From NCBI RefSeq assembly GCF_009377175.1, contig NZ_VJZD01000020.1, forward strand, positions 1-64,000: 64,000 nt of DNA, given 5' to 3'. Under the pieces are notes generated by a model, which did not search any database, was not told the origin of the DNA, and was given only the letters and a program-made list of their open reading frames with translations. The DNA comes from Streptomyces adustus (GTDB lineage: Bacteria; Actinomycetota; Actinomycetes; Streptomycetales; Streptomycetaceae). This document shows, in pieces, positions 22,960-31,567 of the stretch. The number at the start of each line of letters is the position of its first letter. The stretch's first letter is position 1. A program made the translations under genes and the position numbers.

Positions 22960-23007
22960 CCATACATCGTATGGTAATCCTGATGGGCACTTCCGTACGC
23001 CGTATGG
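22960..23007 (-). promoter_or_regulatory. Two TetR-type operators before the broken reductase
   Basis: CCATACATCGTATGG (22960-22974) and CCGTACGCCGTATGG (22993-23007), 33 bases apart centre to centre, share the palindrome found at the P450 and at both tetR genes 3-9 kb to the right. Confidence 0.8.
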
Positions 23008-23092
23008 AAGATTCGCTCGGAGCGCGCCAGTCGCCGCTCATCGCCTGCATGCAGCCGGTGGCGCAGATTGCTCTGATCGGGAAGGAGAAACC

Positions 23093-23348
23093 ATGAACAA
23101 GATCACGAGGCGCGTTGCCGCCGCCGCTTCCTCCGTGGCGGTCGCGGGTGTCGCCGTCCTTCGGTGCCGGGGGCACGGCCTCGGCCGCGACTTCTGCATC
23201 CGCGGACGTCCAGCACCCGGCCGTCAGCGTCGACGCCAGCGACTACCGCTGGGACCACGGTGTCGGCTACCTGATCGAACTGGGCTACGCCTGGGACGAG
23301 ATCTATGGCTGGCACCACGACTGCCGGGATGAGATCAACGGTCGCTGA
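23093..23348 (+). pseudogene. Small secreted protein, single-base frameshift
   Basis: A GAAGGAG site precedes the ATG at 23093. The first frame gives a signal peptide (MNKITRRVAAAASSVAVAGV) and then breaks; one base later the other frame continues GAGGTASAATSASADVQHPA, DASDYRWDHGVGYLIELGYA and WDEIYGWHHDCRDEINGR. Deleting one C near 23162 joins them into an 84-residue secreted protein with an aromatic, acidic mature part. It may be a recent mutation or a base-calling error. Confidence 0.65.
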
Positions 23349-23474
23349 CCGCCGCCCAGGCGGCCGATGCCCCAGCGCCCGGGCCTTGCCGTAACGCCTC
23401 TCCCTTCATTGCTCTTCGCTCCCAGTCCGGCGGCGGGGCGCAGTCGAGGCAAAGACACCTTGGAGTGAAAGTCG

Positions 23475-23897
23475 ATGGAGTCTTTCAAGACTGTGACGCA
23501 GGAAGTGGCGGTGCAGCTTGTCATCTCGCGCACCTATTCGCTGTCCATGTGCATGAGCCTGCGTTACGAGCCCACTGATCCCTACGTCGTCCGTGCCACC
23601 TTTTTCACCGACACTGACGAGCCGGTCGAATGGGTCCTGGGGCGTGATCTTCTGGCCGATGGCCTGAGGGGTTCCGCAGGCTGTGGGGACATCCGGATCT
23701 GGCCGGCCATCGGCCGTGGTGACCAGGCGATGTACCTCGTCCTCAGGTCTCCAGCGGGCACCGCCTTGCTCGAGATTCCTGTGCAGGAGGACGTCAGAGC
23801 CTTCCTGGAGAACACGGAGGGGCTGGTGCCACGGGGTACGGAGGCCGGGCACATTGACTGGAACCTCGAACTGGCGAACCTGTTCGCGAAAGGTTGA
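23475..23897 (+). CDS. SsgA-like sporulation/cell-division regulator
   Basis: The 140-residue protein matches the SsgA-like (SALP) family in length and pattern: LRYEPTDPYVVRATFFTDTD, EPVEWVLGRDLLADGLRG, GDIRIWPAI, LVLRSPAGTALLEIPVQEDV and AFLENTEGLVPRG. SALPs are specific to sporulating actinomycetes and help place and build septa and spore walls by recruiting FtsZ and PG enzymes. Which SALP this is cannot be said. The ATG at 23475 has a GGAGTGAAAG ribosome site. A NIPSNAP gene follows 69 bases downstream. Confidence 0.9.
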   Translation: MESFKTVTQEVAVQLVISRTYSLSMCMSLRYEPTDPYVVRATFFTDTDEPVEWVLGRDLLADGLRGSAGCGDIRIWPAIGRGDQAMYLVLRSPAGTALLEIPVQEDVRAFLENTEGLVPRGTEAGHIDWNLELANLFAKG

Positions 23898-23966
23898 GAG
23901 AGCCTCCCAATCGCCGTCCGGATGAGGATCTTTGTCCCGGCATCAAGAGAGAAGGAAAGAGAGTTC

Positions 23967-24296
23967 ATGTCCCAGTACCAACTTCGTGCCTACACACTGC
24001 GCAGCCCTGAGGCGCTCATCGCCTACGAGAACATCTGGTCCAAGCACATTCCCGGTCTGGCCAAGCACCGGATCACCACACACGGCGTCTGGACAGTGCC
24101 CGCGGGCCCCGGGAGTGGGGCGCCCCAGCTGTACGCCCTCGTGTCCTACCGGGACGCCGACGACGTGCAGGAGCGGCTACAGGCGTACCTGGCCAGCCCT
24201 GAGTTCCGCACCGACATGGAAGGCTTCGACATCAGCCAGATCGTTGATGTCGCTGAGCCCGTGCTGACACCCACCGCCGGCTCACCCTTGCGGTGA
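23967..24296 (+). CDS. NIPSNAP-family protein
   Basis: The 109-residue product (QYQLRAYTLRSPEALIAYEN, HIPGLAKHRITTHGVWTVPA, LYALVSYRDADDVQERLQAY) has the dimeric alpha-beta barrel pattern of NIPSNAP proteins. Their biochemical role is poorly known; some act with oxygenases or as small-molecule binding proteins. GAAGGAAAG precedes the ATG at 23967. It may be co-transcribed with the SsgA-like gene. Confidence 0.8.
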   Translation: MSQYQLRAYTLRSPEALIAYENIWSKHIPGLAKHRITTHGVWTVPAGPGSGAPQLYALVSYRDADDVQERLQAYLASPEFRTDMEGFDISQIVDVAEPVLTPTAGSPLR

Positions 24297-24629
24297 CAGG
24301 GATCGAGCCGCTCGGAGTGACCCACGCAGTCGAAGGTCGATCCGCATGCTGCGGTCAGTCGTGATCAAGTCGCCCGTCCGGCTAAAGTGGCGCGCTGAGA
24401 AACCGCCTGGCGACAGTTGTGGTCTCCTGATCTTCGCTCCGGTTCTCTCGCCACCCTGAAGACGATGTTGCCCGGGGCGCTGCAGCGTCCCGGGCAATGT
24501 GCGTGAGGGCTTGTTCGACGCTGAAGTATTCGACTTCGAACTGCGACGTGGGCAGGCGCAAGAACGGTCCGGGTCAACGGGCACAGGCCGGGGCGCAAGC
24601 CGCGCACAAGCGACGATCCCGGGGTCAAG

Positions 24630-24900
24630 ATGACCCTGATGGACACGACGAGCGTCCACGTCGCAACGCCTGTGCCGCGCCATCCGTCGCCGGAGCACGC
24701 CAGAGCGCCCGGGACTTCCGCGAAAGCCTCGTGCATCCGATCGCAGCCGAGGCTGGCAACAGCGTGGTCCTGGTCGTCTCGGAGTTCGTCACCAACGCCC
24801 CGCGCCACGGCGGCGACACCTGGATCCTGGCCTGAGCGCTCACCCGACTGGCATCGAGGTGGTCGTTTACGACGGCAGCCCGGCCTAACGCCCGCTGGAG
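24630..24900 (+). pseudogene. RsbW-like ATP-binding protein remnant
   Basis: One frame reads ARQSARDFRESLVHPIAAEA and GNSVVLVVSEFVTNAPRHGG, which is the N-box of Streptomyces HATPase regulators (normally LVVSELVTNAVRHG). The next codons run into a TGA, then LTRLASRWSF in the same frame. The start is in another frame and the G-boxes are absent. From 24900 to 25220 I see no gene I can defend. Confidence 0.55.
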
Positions 24901-25223
24901 TCGACTCACTTCGAGATCCAACACCGGCAATGACAGCAACTGACTGTAGCCGGCGGCGAACGTGACGACGACGCTGCCCTGAGCGCCGATCCGGGTGGCC
25001 TCGCGCACGAGCTTGTGAGCAGCGCCAAGGAGGGCTGTCACAGCGCCTCCGAGCGCAGTGCTGCGGGTGGTGGCTGCGGTCGCCACCCCACCCGCTCACA
25101 CAGATGCCGAGCAACTCACAGGCCAGGGCGCGGGCAGTGTAGGGCAGGTTGTGTCCGTGGAGCGCGCACGTGGATCCGCCGACGTGTACACCATCAGATC
25201 GACGCGGCCCGCGGCCGGCAGGG

Positions 25224-25982
25224 TCAGACTGGGTCCGGCCATCGTGAGCCGGACCCTGATGGCTGCCTTGGGCCAAAGCTCGGCTCGCTCGTCCAGGAGC
25301 CGGCCTCGGTCGCAAGGCTTCGGTCGGCGCCCTGGGCGTCACCATCGGTGATGAGTCGGCTCTCCAGGCCGGTGATGATCGTGTCCAGCACCAGGCGGAA
25401 CATCCGGTCCTCCTCCGGGCCTGCGTCCGCGGGGCCCTCTTCGCCGTCCGCGGGGACGATGGGCTCGAGGTTCGACCACTGGTGAAGCGCGCCGTTGAGT
25501 TCGGCGGTGAGGACACCGATGACGACCGCGCACATGAGTGCGGCGATCGGCCGGATCTCTGAGTGCGGCACCCCTGCGGCGTCCAGTGTCGCGGTGAGCG
25601 CAGCCCAGAACGGGTCTTCGGGCTGGATGAAGTCCGGCTGGCTGAACGAGTAGGCCATGAGGTTGGGGTGGCGGTGTGCCAGCGTCCGGAAATCTGTGGC
25701 GAGCAGGCGGATGCGCTCCTGCCAGGCAGCGTTCTCGAGGGTCACGGTGCGGAACTGGGCGCCGACCGCCCTCGCCACGCCGCGCAGCAGAGCGTCCCTG
25801 TTCGGCACGTGGTGGTACAGCGACATCGGGTTCGCATCCAGCGCGGTCGCGAGTTTGCGCATGGTGAGTGCGTCGACCCCGTCTGCGTCGATGAGCCGTA
25901 GGGCGGCTGCATAGATCCCGGTCTCGGTCAGAGGCACGTCTCTCTTCCTTGTTCCCCGCGGGGGAAGTTTCGCCTTTGTCAT
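25224..25982 (-). CDS. TetR-family repressor of the CYP102 unit (copy 1)
   Basis: The 252-residue protein has an N-terminal HTH (AALRLIDADGVDALTMRKLA, MSLYHHVPNRDALLRGV) and a TetR_C-type ligand domain. It is closely similar to the second copy at 31568-32218 but carries about 36 extra C-terminal residues that look like read-through. The ATG at 25982 lies inside an operator (25979-25993) with no ribosome site upstream, so the message is probably leaderless and self-repressed. It is divergent from the P450 gene. The ligand is likely a P450 substrate such as a fatty acid or aromatic. Confidence 0.82.
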   Translation of the reverse strand: MTKAKLPPRGTRKRDVPLTETGIYAAALRLIDADGVDALTMRKLATALDANPMSLYHHVPNRDALLRGVARAVGAQFRTVTLENAAWQERIRLLATDFRTLAHRHPNLMAYSFSQPDFIQPEDPFWAALTATLDAAGVPHSEIRPIAALMCAVVIGVLTAELNGALHQWSNLEPIVPADGEEGPADAGPEEDRMFRLVLDTIITGLESRLITDGDAQGADRSLATEAGSWTSEPSFGPRQPSGSGSRWPDPV

Positions 25983-26016
25983 ACGCCGTACGGTAGCGGT
26001 TTCGTACGGCGTATGG
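25979..26016 (-). promoter_or_regulatory. Operator pair at the tetR copy 1 start
   Basis: TCATACGCCGTACGG (25979-25993) and TCGTACGGCGTATGG (26002-26016) are 23 bases apart, about two helical turns. The first contains the tetR start codon. Confidence 0.82.
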
Positions 26017-26079
26017 AAATGAGCTGGACCATGCAGTGACGGCGCAGGCACTTTCATGACCGGGGTTGCGTTCGGTGTT

Positions 26080-26116
26080 CCATACGGCGTATGGTTTTTT
26101 TCCATACGGCGTATGG
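26080..26116 (+). promoter_or_regulatory. Operator pair before the P450 gene
   Basis: Two perfect copies of CCATACGGCGTATGG at 26080-26094 and 26102-26116, 22 bases apart and separated by a T-run, 67-103 bases before the P450 start codon. Confidence 0.88.
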
Positions 26117-26182
26117 AACTGTGGTGCACCGCGGCAGCGACCGGCACCCTTGCGCATCCCTCTCCGCACAAAGGAGCAAGCC

Positions 26183-29100
26183 ATGACCACGTCGAGCGAC
26201 CTTCGCCCCATTCGGTCCCCGCGCGGGATCCCGCTGCTCGGCCACACGCCGCAGATCCCCAGCACCAACCCGGTGGAGTACTTCGGCGAGCTGTCCAAGC
26301 AGTTCCCCGAGGGCATCTACGGCATGGACATCGCCGGCATCGAACAGGTCTTCGTGTACGACCCGGACCTGGTGGCCGAGGTCTGCGACGAGACGCGGTT
26401 CTTCAAGCAGATCGAGAAGACGCCGCTGCATCACGTCCGGGACTTCGCGGGGGCGGGGCTGTTCACGGCCCACCAGCACGAAGAGGAATGGGGCATGGCG
26501 CACCGTGTCCTCATGCCGGCGTTCAGCCAGCGGGCCATGAAGGCCTACTTCGGTCAGATGGTGGAGATCGCCCAGAACCTGGTGGGCAAGTGGGAGAGCC
26601 GCGAGGGTCAGCCCGTCAACATCACCGACGACTACACCCGGCTCACCCTGGACACGATCGCCCTGTCGGGGTTCGGCTACCGGTTCCAGTCCTTCGACAA
26701 GGAGGAGCTGCACCCCTTCCTCAACGCGCTGCTGGGTGCGCTGGTGGAGTCGCTGCGGCGCTCGCAGGAGCTGCCGATGATGACCAAGTTCCGCAAGGCG
26801 GACGACAAGAAGTACCGCGAGAACATCCGGCAGATGCAGGAACTGGTCGAGAGCGTGATCAAGGAGCGCCGCCAGGGGGAGGGCGGCGGTGAGGAGGACC
26901 TTCTGGGGCTGATGCTGGAGGCCACCGACCCGGAGACCGGCAAGCTGCTGGCCGACGACAACGTCCGCGACCAGGTGCTGACGTTCCTGATCGCGGGTCA
27001 CGAGACCACCAGCGGCCTGCTGTCGTTCGCCACCTACTCGCTGATGCGCAACCCGCACGTCCTGGCCCAGGCCTACGCGGAGGTGGACCGGCTGCTGCCC
27101 GGCGACACCGTGCCGGACTACGACACGATCATGAAGCTGGACGTCATCCCGCGCGTCCTGGACGAGACCCTGCGCCTGTGGGCTCCCATCCCGGCATTCG
27201 GCAAGGCCCCGCTGGAGGACACCGTCATTGGTGGCCGCTACCAGCTGAAGAAGGGAACGCGGGTCAACATCCTCGAGGGACCGCTGCACACCCACCCCAA
27301 GGCGTGGGAGCGGCCGGAGGAGTTCGACATCGACCGGTGGCTGCCGGAGAACCGCGCCCAGCAGCACCCGCACGCCTACAAGCCGTTCGGCAACGGCTTG
27401 CGTGCCTGCATCGGCCGGCAGTTCGCGCTCACCGAGGCCCGCCTGGCCCTCGCGCTGGTGCTGCAGAAGCTCAAGTTCTCCGACACCGGCGACTACAAGA
27501 TGGACGTCAAGGAGGCGCTGACGCGCAAGCCCAGCGACTTCCAGCTGGTTGTCCGGCGCCGTCAGGAACACCAGCGGACCGTCTTCGGCGCCGTGGACCT
27601 GCAGACCGACCACACGCAGGCGCAGGCAGCGGTCAGCGGTGTCGGTGTGAACCTGACCGTCGCCTACGGCTCGAGCCTGGGCTCGTGCGAGGACCTGGCG
27701 CGCACCATCGCCGACCGCGGTGAGCGCTCCGGGTTCGGCACCACGCTGACGAGCCTGGACGAGCTGGGCGACAACCTGCCCACCGAGGGTCTGCTCGTCG
27801 TCGTCGCCGCCAGCTACAACGGCAAGGCGCCCGACAACGCCCAGCGTTTCGACGACCTGATCGCCGCCGGGCTGCCCAAGGGCTCGCTGTCGAACGTGCG
27901 GTTCGCGCTGCTGGGCGCGGGCAACACCCAGTGGGTGGCCACCTACCAGGCCTTCCCCAAGCGGATCGACGAAGCTCTGCTGGCCGCCGGCGCCACCCCC
28001 ATCATCGAGCGCGGTATCGCCGACGCCGCCGGTGACTTCGATGGCATGGCCACTCGCTGGATGGACACCCTGTGGACCACCCTGGCCGAGGAGTACGCCG
28101 CCGACACCTCCGACGCGAGCGGCCCGCGCTACCAGGTCCAGCTGCTCACCGAGGCGGACGTGCGCCCCGCGATCGTCTCCGAGCAGGCCTACCCCCTCAC
28201 GGTGGTAGCCAACGAGGAACTCGTCGCCGACGCGACCGGCCTGTGGGACTTCAGCCTCGAGCCGCCGCGCCCGTCGGCGAAGTCCATCACCATCGAGCTT
28301 CCCGAGGGTGTCACCTACGACACCGGCAACCACCTGGCCGTCTTCGCCAAGAACGAGCCGACGCTGGTCAACCGTGCCCTCGCCCGCCTCGGCGTCGACC
28401 GCGATCAGGTCCTGCGGCTGGACCAGCCGGCCGGCGGCCGCACCCACCTGCCGGTAGGCACCCCCGTCACCGCAGGCCTGCTCCTCACCGAGTTCCTGGA
28501 GCTGCAGGACGTGGCGACCCGTACCCAGGTGCGCATCCTGGCCGAGCACACCGCGTGCCCGTGGACCCGGCCGCAGTTGCAGGCCTACACCGCCGACACC
28601 GAGGAAGGCGAGGAGCGCTACCAGAACGAGATCCTCGGCAAGCGCATCTCCGTGCTGGGCCTGCTGGAGCGCTTCCCCGCGGTCGAACTGCCGCTGGCCG
28701 CTTTCCTGGAGATGACGGGGCCGATCCGTCCCCGCTTCTACTCCATTTCCTCCGCCCCGCTGGCCAACCCGCGCCACGTGCGCCTGACTGTGGGCCTGCT
28801 GGAAGGCCCGGCCCTGTCCGGTGACGGCCAGTACCGCGGCACTTGCTCCTCCTACATCTCCCGACTCGAGCCCGGAGACGTCTTCTACGGCTACGTGCGC
28901 GTGCCCTCCCCGACCTTCGCCCCGCCGGCCGACCCCGCCACGCCGCTGATCCTCATCGGCCCCGGCACCGGCATCGCGCCGCTGCGCGGATTCCTGGAGG
29001 AGCGCGCCTCGCAGCACGAGAACGGTACCGAGGTGGGCCTGTCGCAGGTCTTCGTCGGCTGCCGTCACCCGGAGCACGACTACTTCTACCGCCAGGAGAT

Positions 29101-29398
29101 GCAGGCCTGGGAGCAGTCCGGGATCGCGCAGGTCCACACCGCCTTCTCTGCGGTGAGCGGCCACCCGGCCCGGTTCGTGCAGAACGCCATCGCAGGCGCT
29201 GCCGACACGGTGTGGCAGGCCATCGAAGACGGCGCGTACATCTACGTCTGCGGTGACGGCCGCCGTATGGCACCCGCCGTCCGCGAGGCCCTCGCCGCGA
29301 TTCACCGCCAGCGGACCGGCAGCGACGACGAAACCGCCCAACAGTGGCTCGCCCAGCTCGAAGCCGACGAGCGCTACCAGCAGGACGTCTTCGCCTGA
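26183..29398 (+). CDS. CYP102-type self-sufficient P450 (heme-FMN-FAD fusion)
   Basis: The 1071-residue protein has the P450BM3 layout. Residues 1-470 are the P450: AGHETTS in helix I near 271, ETLR near 330 and the heme loop FGNGLRACIGRQFA with Cys409. From about 490 comes the FMN domain (VAYGSSLGSCEDLA, ASYNGKAPDNAQRF), and from about 690 the FAD/NADPH reductase (RPRFYSISSAP for FAD, IGPGTGIAPLRGF for NADPH, YVCGDGRRMAPAVREAL near the end). CYP102 enzymes hydroxylate fatty acids and related acyl chains using NADPH alone. AAGGAG precedes the ATG at 26183. Regulated by the divergent TetR. A terminator and a zinc ADH follow. Confidence 0.95.
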   Translation: MTTSSDLRPIRSPRGIPLLGHTPQIPSTNPVEYFGELSKQFPEGIYGMDIAGIEQVFVYDPDLVAEVCDETRFFKQIEKTPLHHVRDFAGAGLFTAHQHEEEWGMAHRVLMPAFSQRAMKAYFGQMVEIAQNLVGKWESREGQPVNITDDYTRLTLDTIALSGFGYRFQSFDKEELHPFLNALLGALVESLRRSQELPMMTKFRKADDKKYRENIRQMQELVESVIKERRQGEGGGEEDLLGLMLEATDPETGKLLADDNVRDQVLTFLIAGHETTSGLLSFATYSLMRNPHVLAQAYAEVDRLLPGDTVPDYDTIMKLDVIPRVLDETLRLWAPIPAFGKAPLEDTVIGGRYQLKKGTRVNILEGPLHTHPKAWERPEEFDIDRWLPENRAQQHPHAYKPFGNGLRACIGRQFALTEARLALALVLQKLKFSDTGDYKMDVKEALTRKPSDFQLVVRRRQEHQRTVFGAVDLQTDHTQAQAAVSGVGVNLTVAYGSSLGSCEDLARTIADRGERSGFGTTLTSLDELGDNLPTEGLLVVVAASYNGKAPDNAQRFDDLIAAGLPKGSLSNVRFALLGAGNTQWVATYQAFPKRIDEALLAAGATPIIERGIADAAGDFDGMATRWMDTLWTTLAEEYAADTSDASGPRYQVQLLTEADVRPAIVSEQAYPLTVVANEELVADATGLWDFSLEPPRPSAKSITIELPEGVTYDTGNHLAVFAKNEPTLVNRALARLGVDRDQVLRLDQPAGGRTHLPVGTPVTAGLLLTEFLELQDVATRTQVRILAEHTACPWTRPQLQAYTADTEEGEERYQNEILGKRISVLGLLERFPAVELPLAAFLEMTGPIRPRFYSISSAPLANPRHVRLTVGLLEGPALSGDGQYRGTCSSYISRLEPGDVFYGYVRVPSPTFAPPADPATPLILIGPGTGIAPLRGFLEERASQHENGTEVGLSQVFVGCRHPEHDYFYRQEMQAWEQSGIAQVHTAFSAVSGHPARFVQNAIAGAADTVWQAIEDGAYIYVCGDGRRMAPAVREALAAIHRQRTGSDDETAQQWLAQLEADERYQQDVFA

Positions 29399-29407
29399 CC
29401 CCCGGAC

Positions 29408-29452
29408 GCCGGGAGGCGTGCGGCCGTCCAGCCACCCCGCACGCCTCCCGGC
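29408..29452 (+). terminator. Strong hairpin after the P450 gene
   Basis: A perfect 16-base stem (29408-29423 with 29437-29452) starts 10 bases after the stop codon. It may limit read-through into the ADH gene or act as an mRNA 3' stabiliser. Confidence 0.8.
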
Positions 29453-29531
29453 CACCACAGGCCCGCCCGACACCACACGGCACCGATCGGCCCGAATCGC
29501 CGGAGTTGCCACTCACAGAAGGAAGATCACC

Positions 29532-30578
29532 ATGGACACCATGCTTGCCGGACGCTTCCACCTGGACAGCAAGAAGTTCGTCGTGGAGGAGGTCTCCGTC
29601 CCCGTGCCGGGTCCGGGCGAGATCCTCATCGAGGTGAAGGCCGCAGGCGTCTGCCTTTCGGACGTCCACCTGATCGACGGCTCCCTCGTCCCGCTGTTCG
29701 CCACCTCAGACGTGGTCACCGTCGGCCACGAGGTTTCGGGCGTGGTCCACACCCTCGGCCCCGACCTCAAGCGCGGCCTGACCGTCGGCACCCGCGTCAC
29801 CCTGGAGGCCGGCAAGACCTGCGGCCAGTGCGTCGGCTGCGTGCGCCGCCGCCCCTGCACCCAGATGCTCACCGCCGGCATCGACTACGACGGCGGCTGG
29901 GCCCAGTACACCCTCGCCCGCGTGGACACCCTCATCCCCATCCCCGACAACCTTCCCTTCGACCAAGCCGCGATCATCCCCGATGCGGTCTCGACCCCCT
30001 ACGCCGCCGTCGTCGCCACCGCCGGAGTACGCCCCGCCCAGTCCGTCGGCGTGTGGGGTGTGGGCGGAGTCGGCGCACACAACGTACGCCTCGCCCGCCT
30101 GGTCGGCGCCGCACCGATCATCGCCATCGACCCGCTGCCCAGTGCCCGGGAACGTGCCCTGGCCTTCGGCGCGGACATCGCACTCGACCCGACCGCCGAC
30201 GACTTCGCCGACCAGGTACGCGCCGCCACCGCCGGACGGGGCCTCGACTTCGCCTTCGACTGCGCCGGCGTGCCCGCCGTCCGCGAGCAGGCCGCCTCCG
30301 CACTCGGCCTGGGCGGCTCCCTCATCCTGGTCGGCATCACGCCCAGGCCCCTCACCATCACCGAGGGCCTGACCTTCAACTACATGCAGAAGCAGGTGCG
30401 CGGCCACTACGGCGGCTACCCCGAGTCCGTCACCGAACTCGTGCAGCTGACCGCCGCCGGCCGCCTCGACCTCGCCCCCTCCATCACGGACCACATCCCG
30501 CTCGCCGACGCCGCCGACGCGATCCACCGACTGGAGAACAAGATCGGCGACCCGATCCGTCTCATCCTCGTCCCCTGA
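29532..30578 (+). CDS. Zinc-dependent alcohol dehydrogenase
   Basis: The 348-residue medium-chain dehydrogenase has the catalytic Cys in AGVCLSDVHL, GHEVSG near 66-71, the structural zinc cluster CGQCVGCVRRRPC, and the NAD-binding GVWGVGGVGAHNVRLAR. Its place behind CYP102 suggests it oxidises hydroxylated products (for instance omega-hydroxy fatty acids or alcohols) to aldehydes or ketones. A GGAAG lies 6 bases before the ATG at 29532. A near-complete copy of its C-terminal end survives at 32452-32647. Confidence 0.9.
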   Translation: MDTMLAGRFHLDSKKFVVEEVSVPVPGPGEILIEVKAAGVCLSDVHLIDGSLVPLFATSDVVTVGHEVSGVVHTLGPDLKRGLTVGTRVTLEAGKTCGQCVGCVRRRPCTQMLTAGIDYDGGWAQYTLARVDTLIPIPDNLPFDQAAIIPDAVSTPYAAVVATAGVRPAQSVGVWGVGGVGAHNVRLARLVGAAPIIAIDPLPSARERALAFGADIALDPTADDFADQVRAATAGRGLDFAFDCAGVPAVREQAASALGLGGSLILVGITPRPLTITEGLTFNYMQKQVRGHYGGYPESVTELVQLTAAGRLDLAPSITDHIPLADAADAIHRLENKIGDPIRLILVP

Positions 30579-30619
30579 CACGTCCAGCAGGACATCAAAG
30601 CCACCTCGGGCAGGGGTGA

Positions 30620-30655
30620 GTGGGCGCCGGCGCTTGAGGGAGCACCGGCGCCCAC
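30620..30655 (+). terminator. Terminator of the ADH gene
   Basis: GTGGGCGCCGG at 30620-30630 pairs with CCGGCGCCCAC at 30645-30655, 41 bases after the stop codon; the stem extends inward by three more pairs past one mismatch. Confidence 0.75.
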
Positions 30656-30841
30656 GGCTTTCCGGGATCTGCTGGCCGGGCACGCGCCGACTCCGGGCCA
30701 GGTGCGGTCGGGCAAGGGCGCGGCGCCGAGCTGACTCTTCCCTCCCAAGGCCGCGTAACCCCGCTGCCGCCGACTCGTGGCCGGGCGCCAGAACCCGGCG
30801 TCATCCGTAGCGGCGCACATGATCCGAAGGAGATGGGAATC

Positions 30842-31531
30842 ATGCAGATGGCCGACGCTCTGGGCCGTACTCCGCAGCGCAGTATTGCCCGCTCAAACCG
30901 CACACGGATTCTCGCGACCGCTCGGCAGAAACTGCGGGACAACCCCGACGCGAGTCTCGACAGCATCGCTCACGCGGCCGGCGTCGCGCGGCGCACCGTC
31001 TACGGACACTTCTCCAGCCGGCAAGCGCTGGTCGCCGCACTGACGCAGGAAGCAGGCCACGCGCTTCAACAGGCGTTCGCCACGGCCCGTATTCCAGGTG
31101 CCGACCCGCTGGAGGCGACGGCACGGATGGCTTTGGCGGCATGGGCGGTGGGCGACCAGTACCGCATGCTCATCTCCTTGGGCCGCCGCGATCTGGGCGA
31201 CGAGGCGATCCGAGCCACCCTGGCACCGGCGCGTGAAGAGGCCACCGCGACCGTGCGACGTGGTCAGGACGAAGGGGTGTTCGCGGACCATGTTCCCGCG
31301 CCTGTCCTCGCCCTGACGCTGGAAGCACTGATGCTGGCCCTCGCCGCGGAGAACGCGGCGTCCACCTGGGCGGATCCTGCTGGTGAAGCTGCGGCGACCG
31401 CGCTCCTGGTCGCCGCCGGCGTAGCACCACAGGTGGCTGCGCTTCGCGTGCGGGAGGTTCTGCGTGAGTCGGAGGGGCATGAACGGCGTTCTGACGTCCG
31501 CCGCTTCGGCGCCTCAGCTCGCAGTCGCTGA
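30842..31531 (+). CDS. TetR-family regulator
   Basis: The 229-residue protein has a TetR HTH in residues 18-65 (RTRILATARQKLRDNPDASL, AGVARRTVYGHFSSRQALV) and a variable helical ligand domain. It is not close to the other three TetR proteins in the window. I chose the ATG at 30842, nine bases after AAGGAG; the ATG at 30833 is too close to that site. It lies downstream of the ADH on the same strand after a terminator, and converges on tetR copy 2. Its target is unknown. Confidence 0.82.
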   Translation: MQMADALGRTPQRSIARSNRTRILATARQKLRDNPDASLDSIAHAAGVARRTVYGHFSSRQALVAALTQEAGHALQQAFATARIPGADPLEATARMALAAWAVGDQYRMLISLGRRDLGDEAIRATLAPAREEATATVRRGQDEGVFADHVPAPVLALTLEALMLALAAENAASTWADPAGEAAATALLVAAGVAPQVAALRVREVLRESEGHERRSDVRRFGASARSR

Positions 31532-31540
31532 GGCGCCGAA
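31505..31540. terminator. Bidirectional terminator between two tetR genes
   Basis: A perfect 14-base stem (31505-31518 with 31527-31540) overlaps the stop codon of the rightward gene at 31529-31531 and sits 28 bases from the leftward stop. Confidence 0.8.
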
Positions 31541-31567
31541 GAAGTGTGCGTCAGTCGCTCCGCTTCG

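Noticed and set aside
24365..25516. Leftward frames of 383 and 153 codons
   Set aside because: They cover the antisense of an RsbW-like remnant and a tetR gene. The segment around 24900-25086 has some order but no recognisable pattern.
26054..29512. Leftward frame of 1152 codons opposite the P450 fusion
   Set aside because: Classic antisense shadow of a long high-GC gene; Val/Leu/Gly/Arg repeats without domains.
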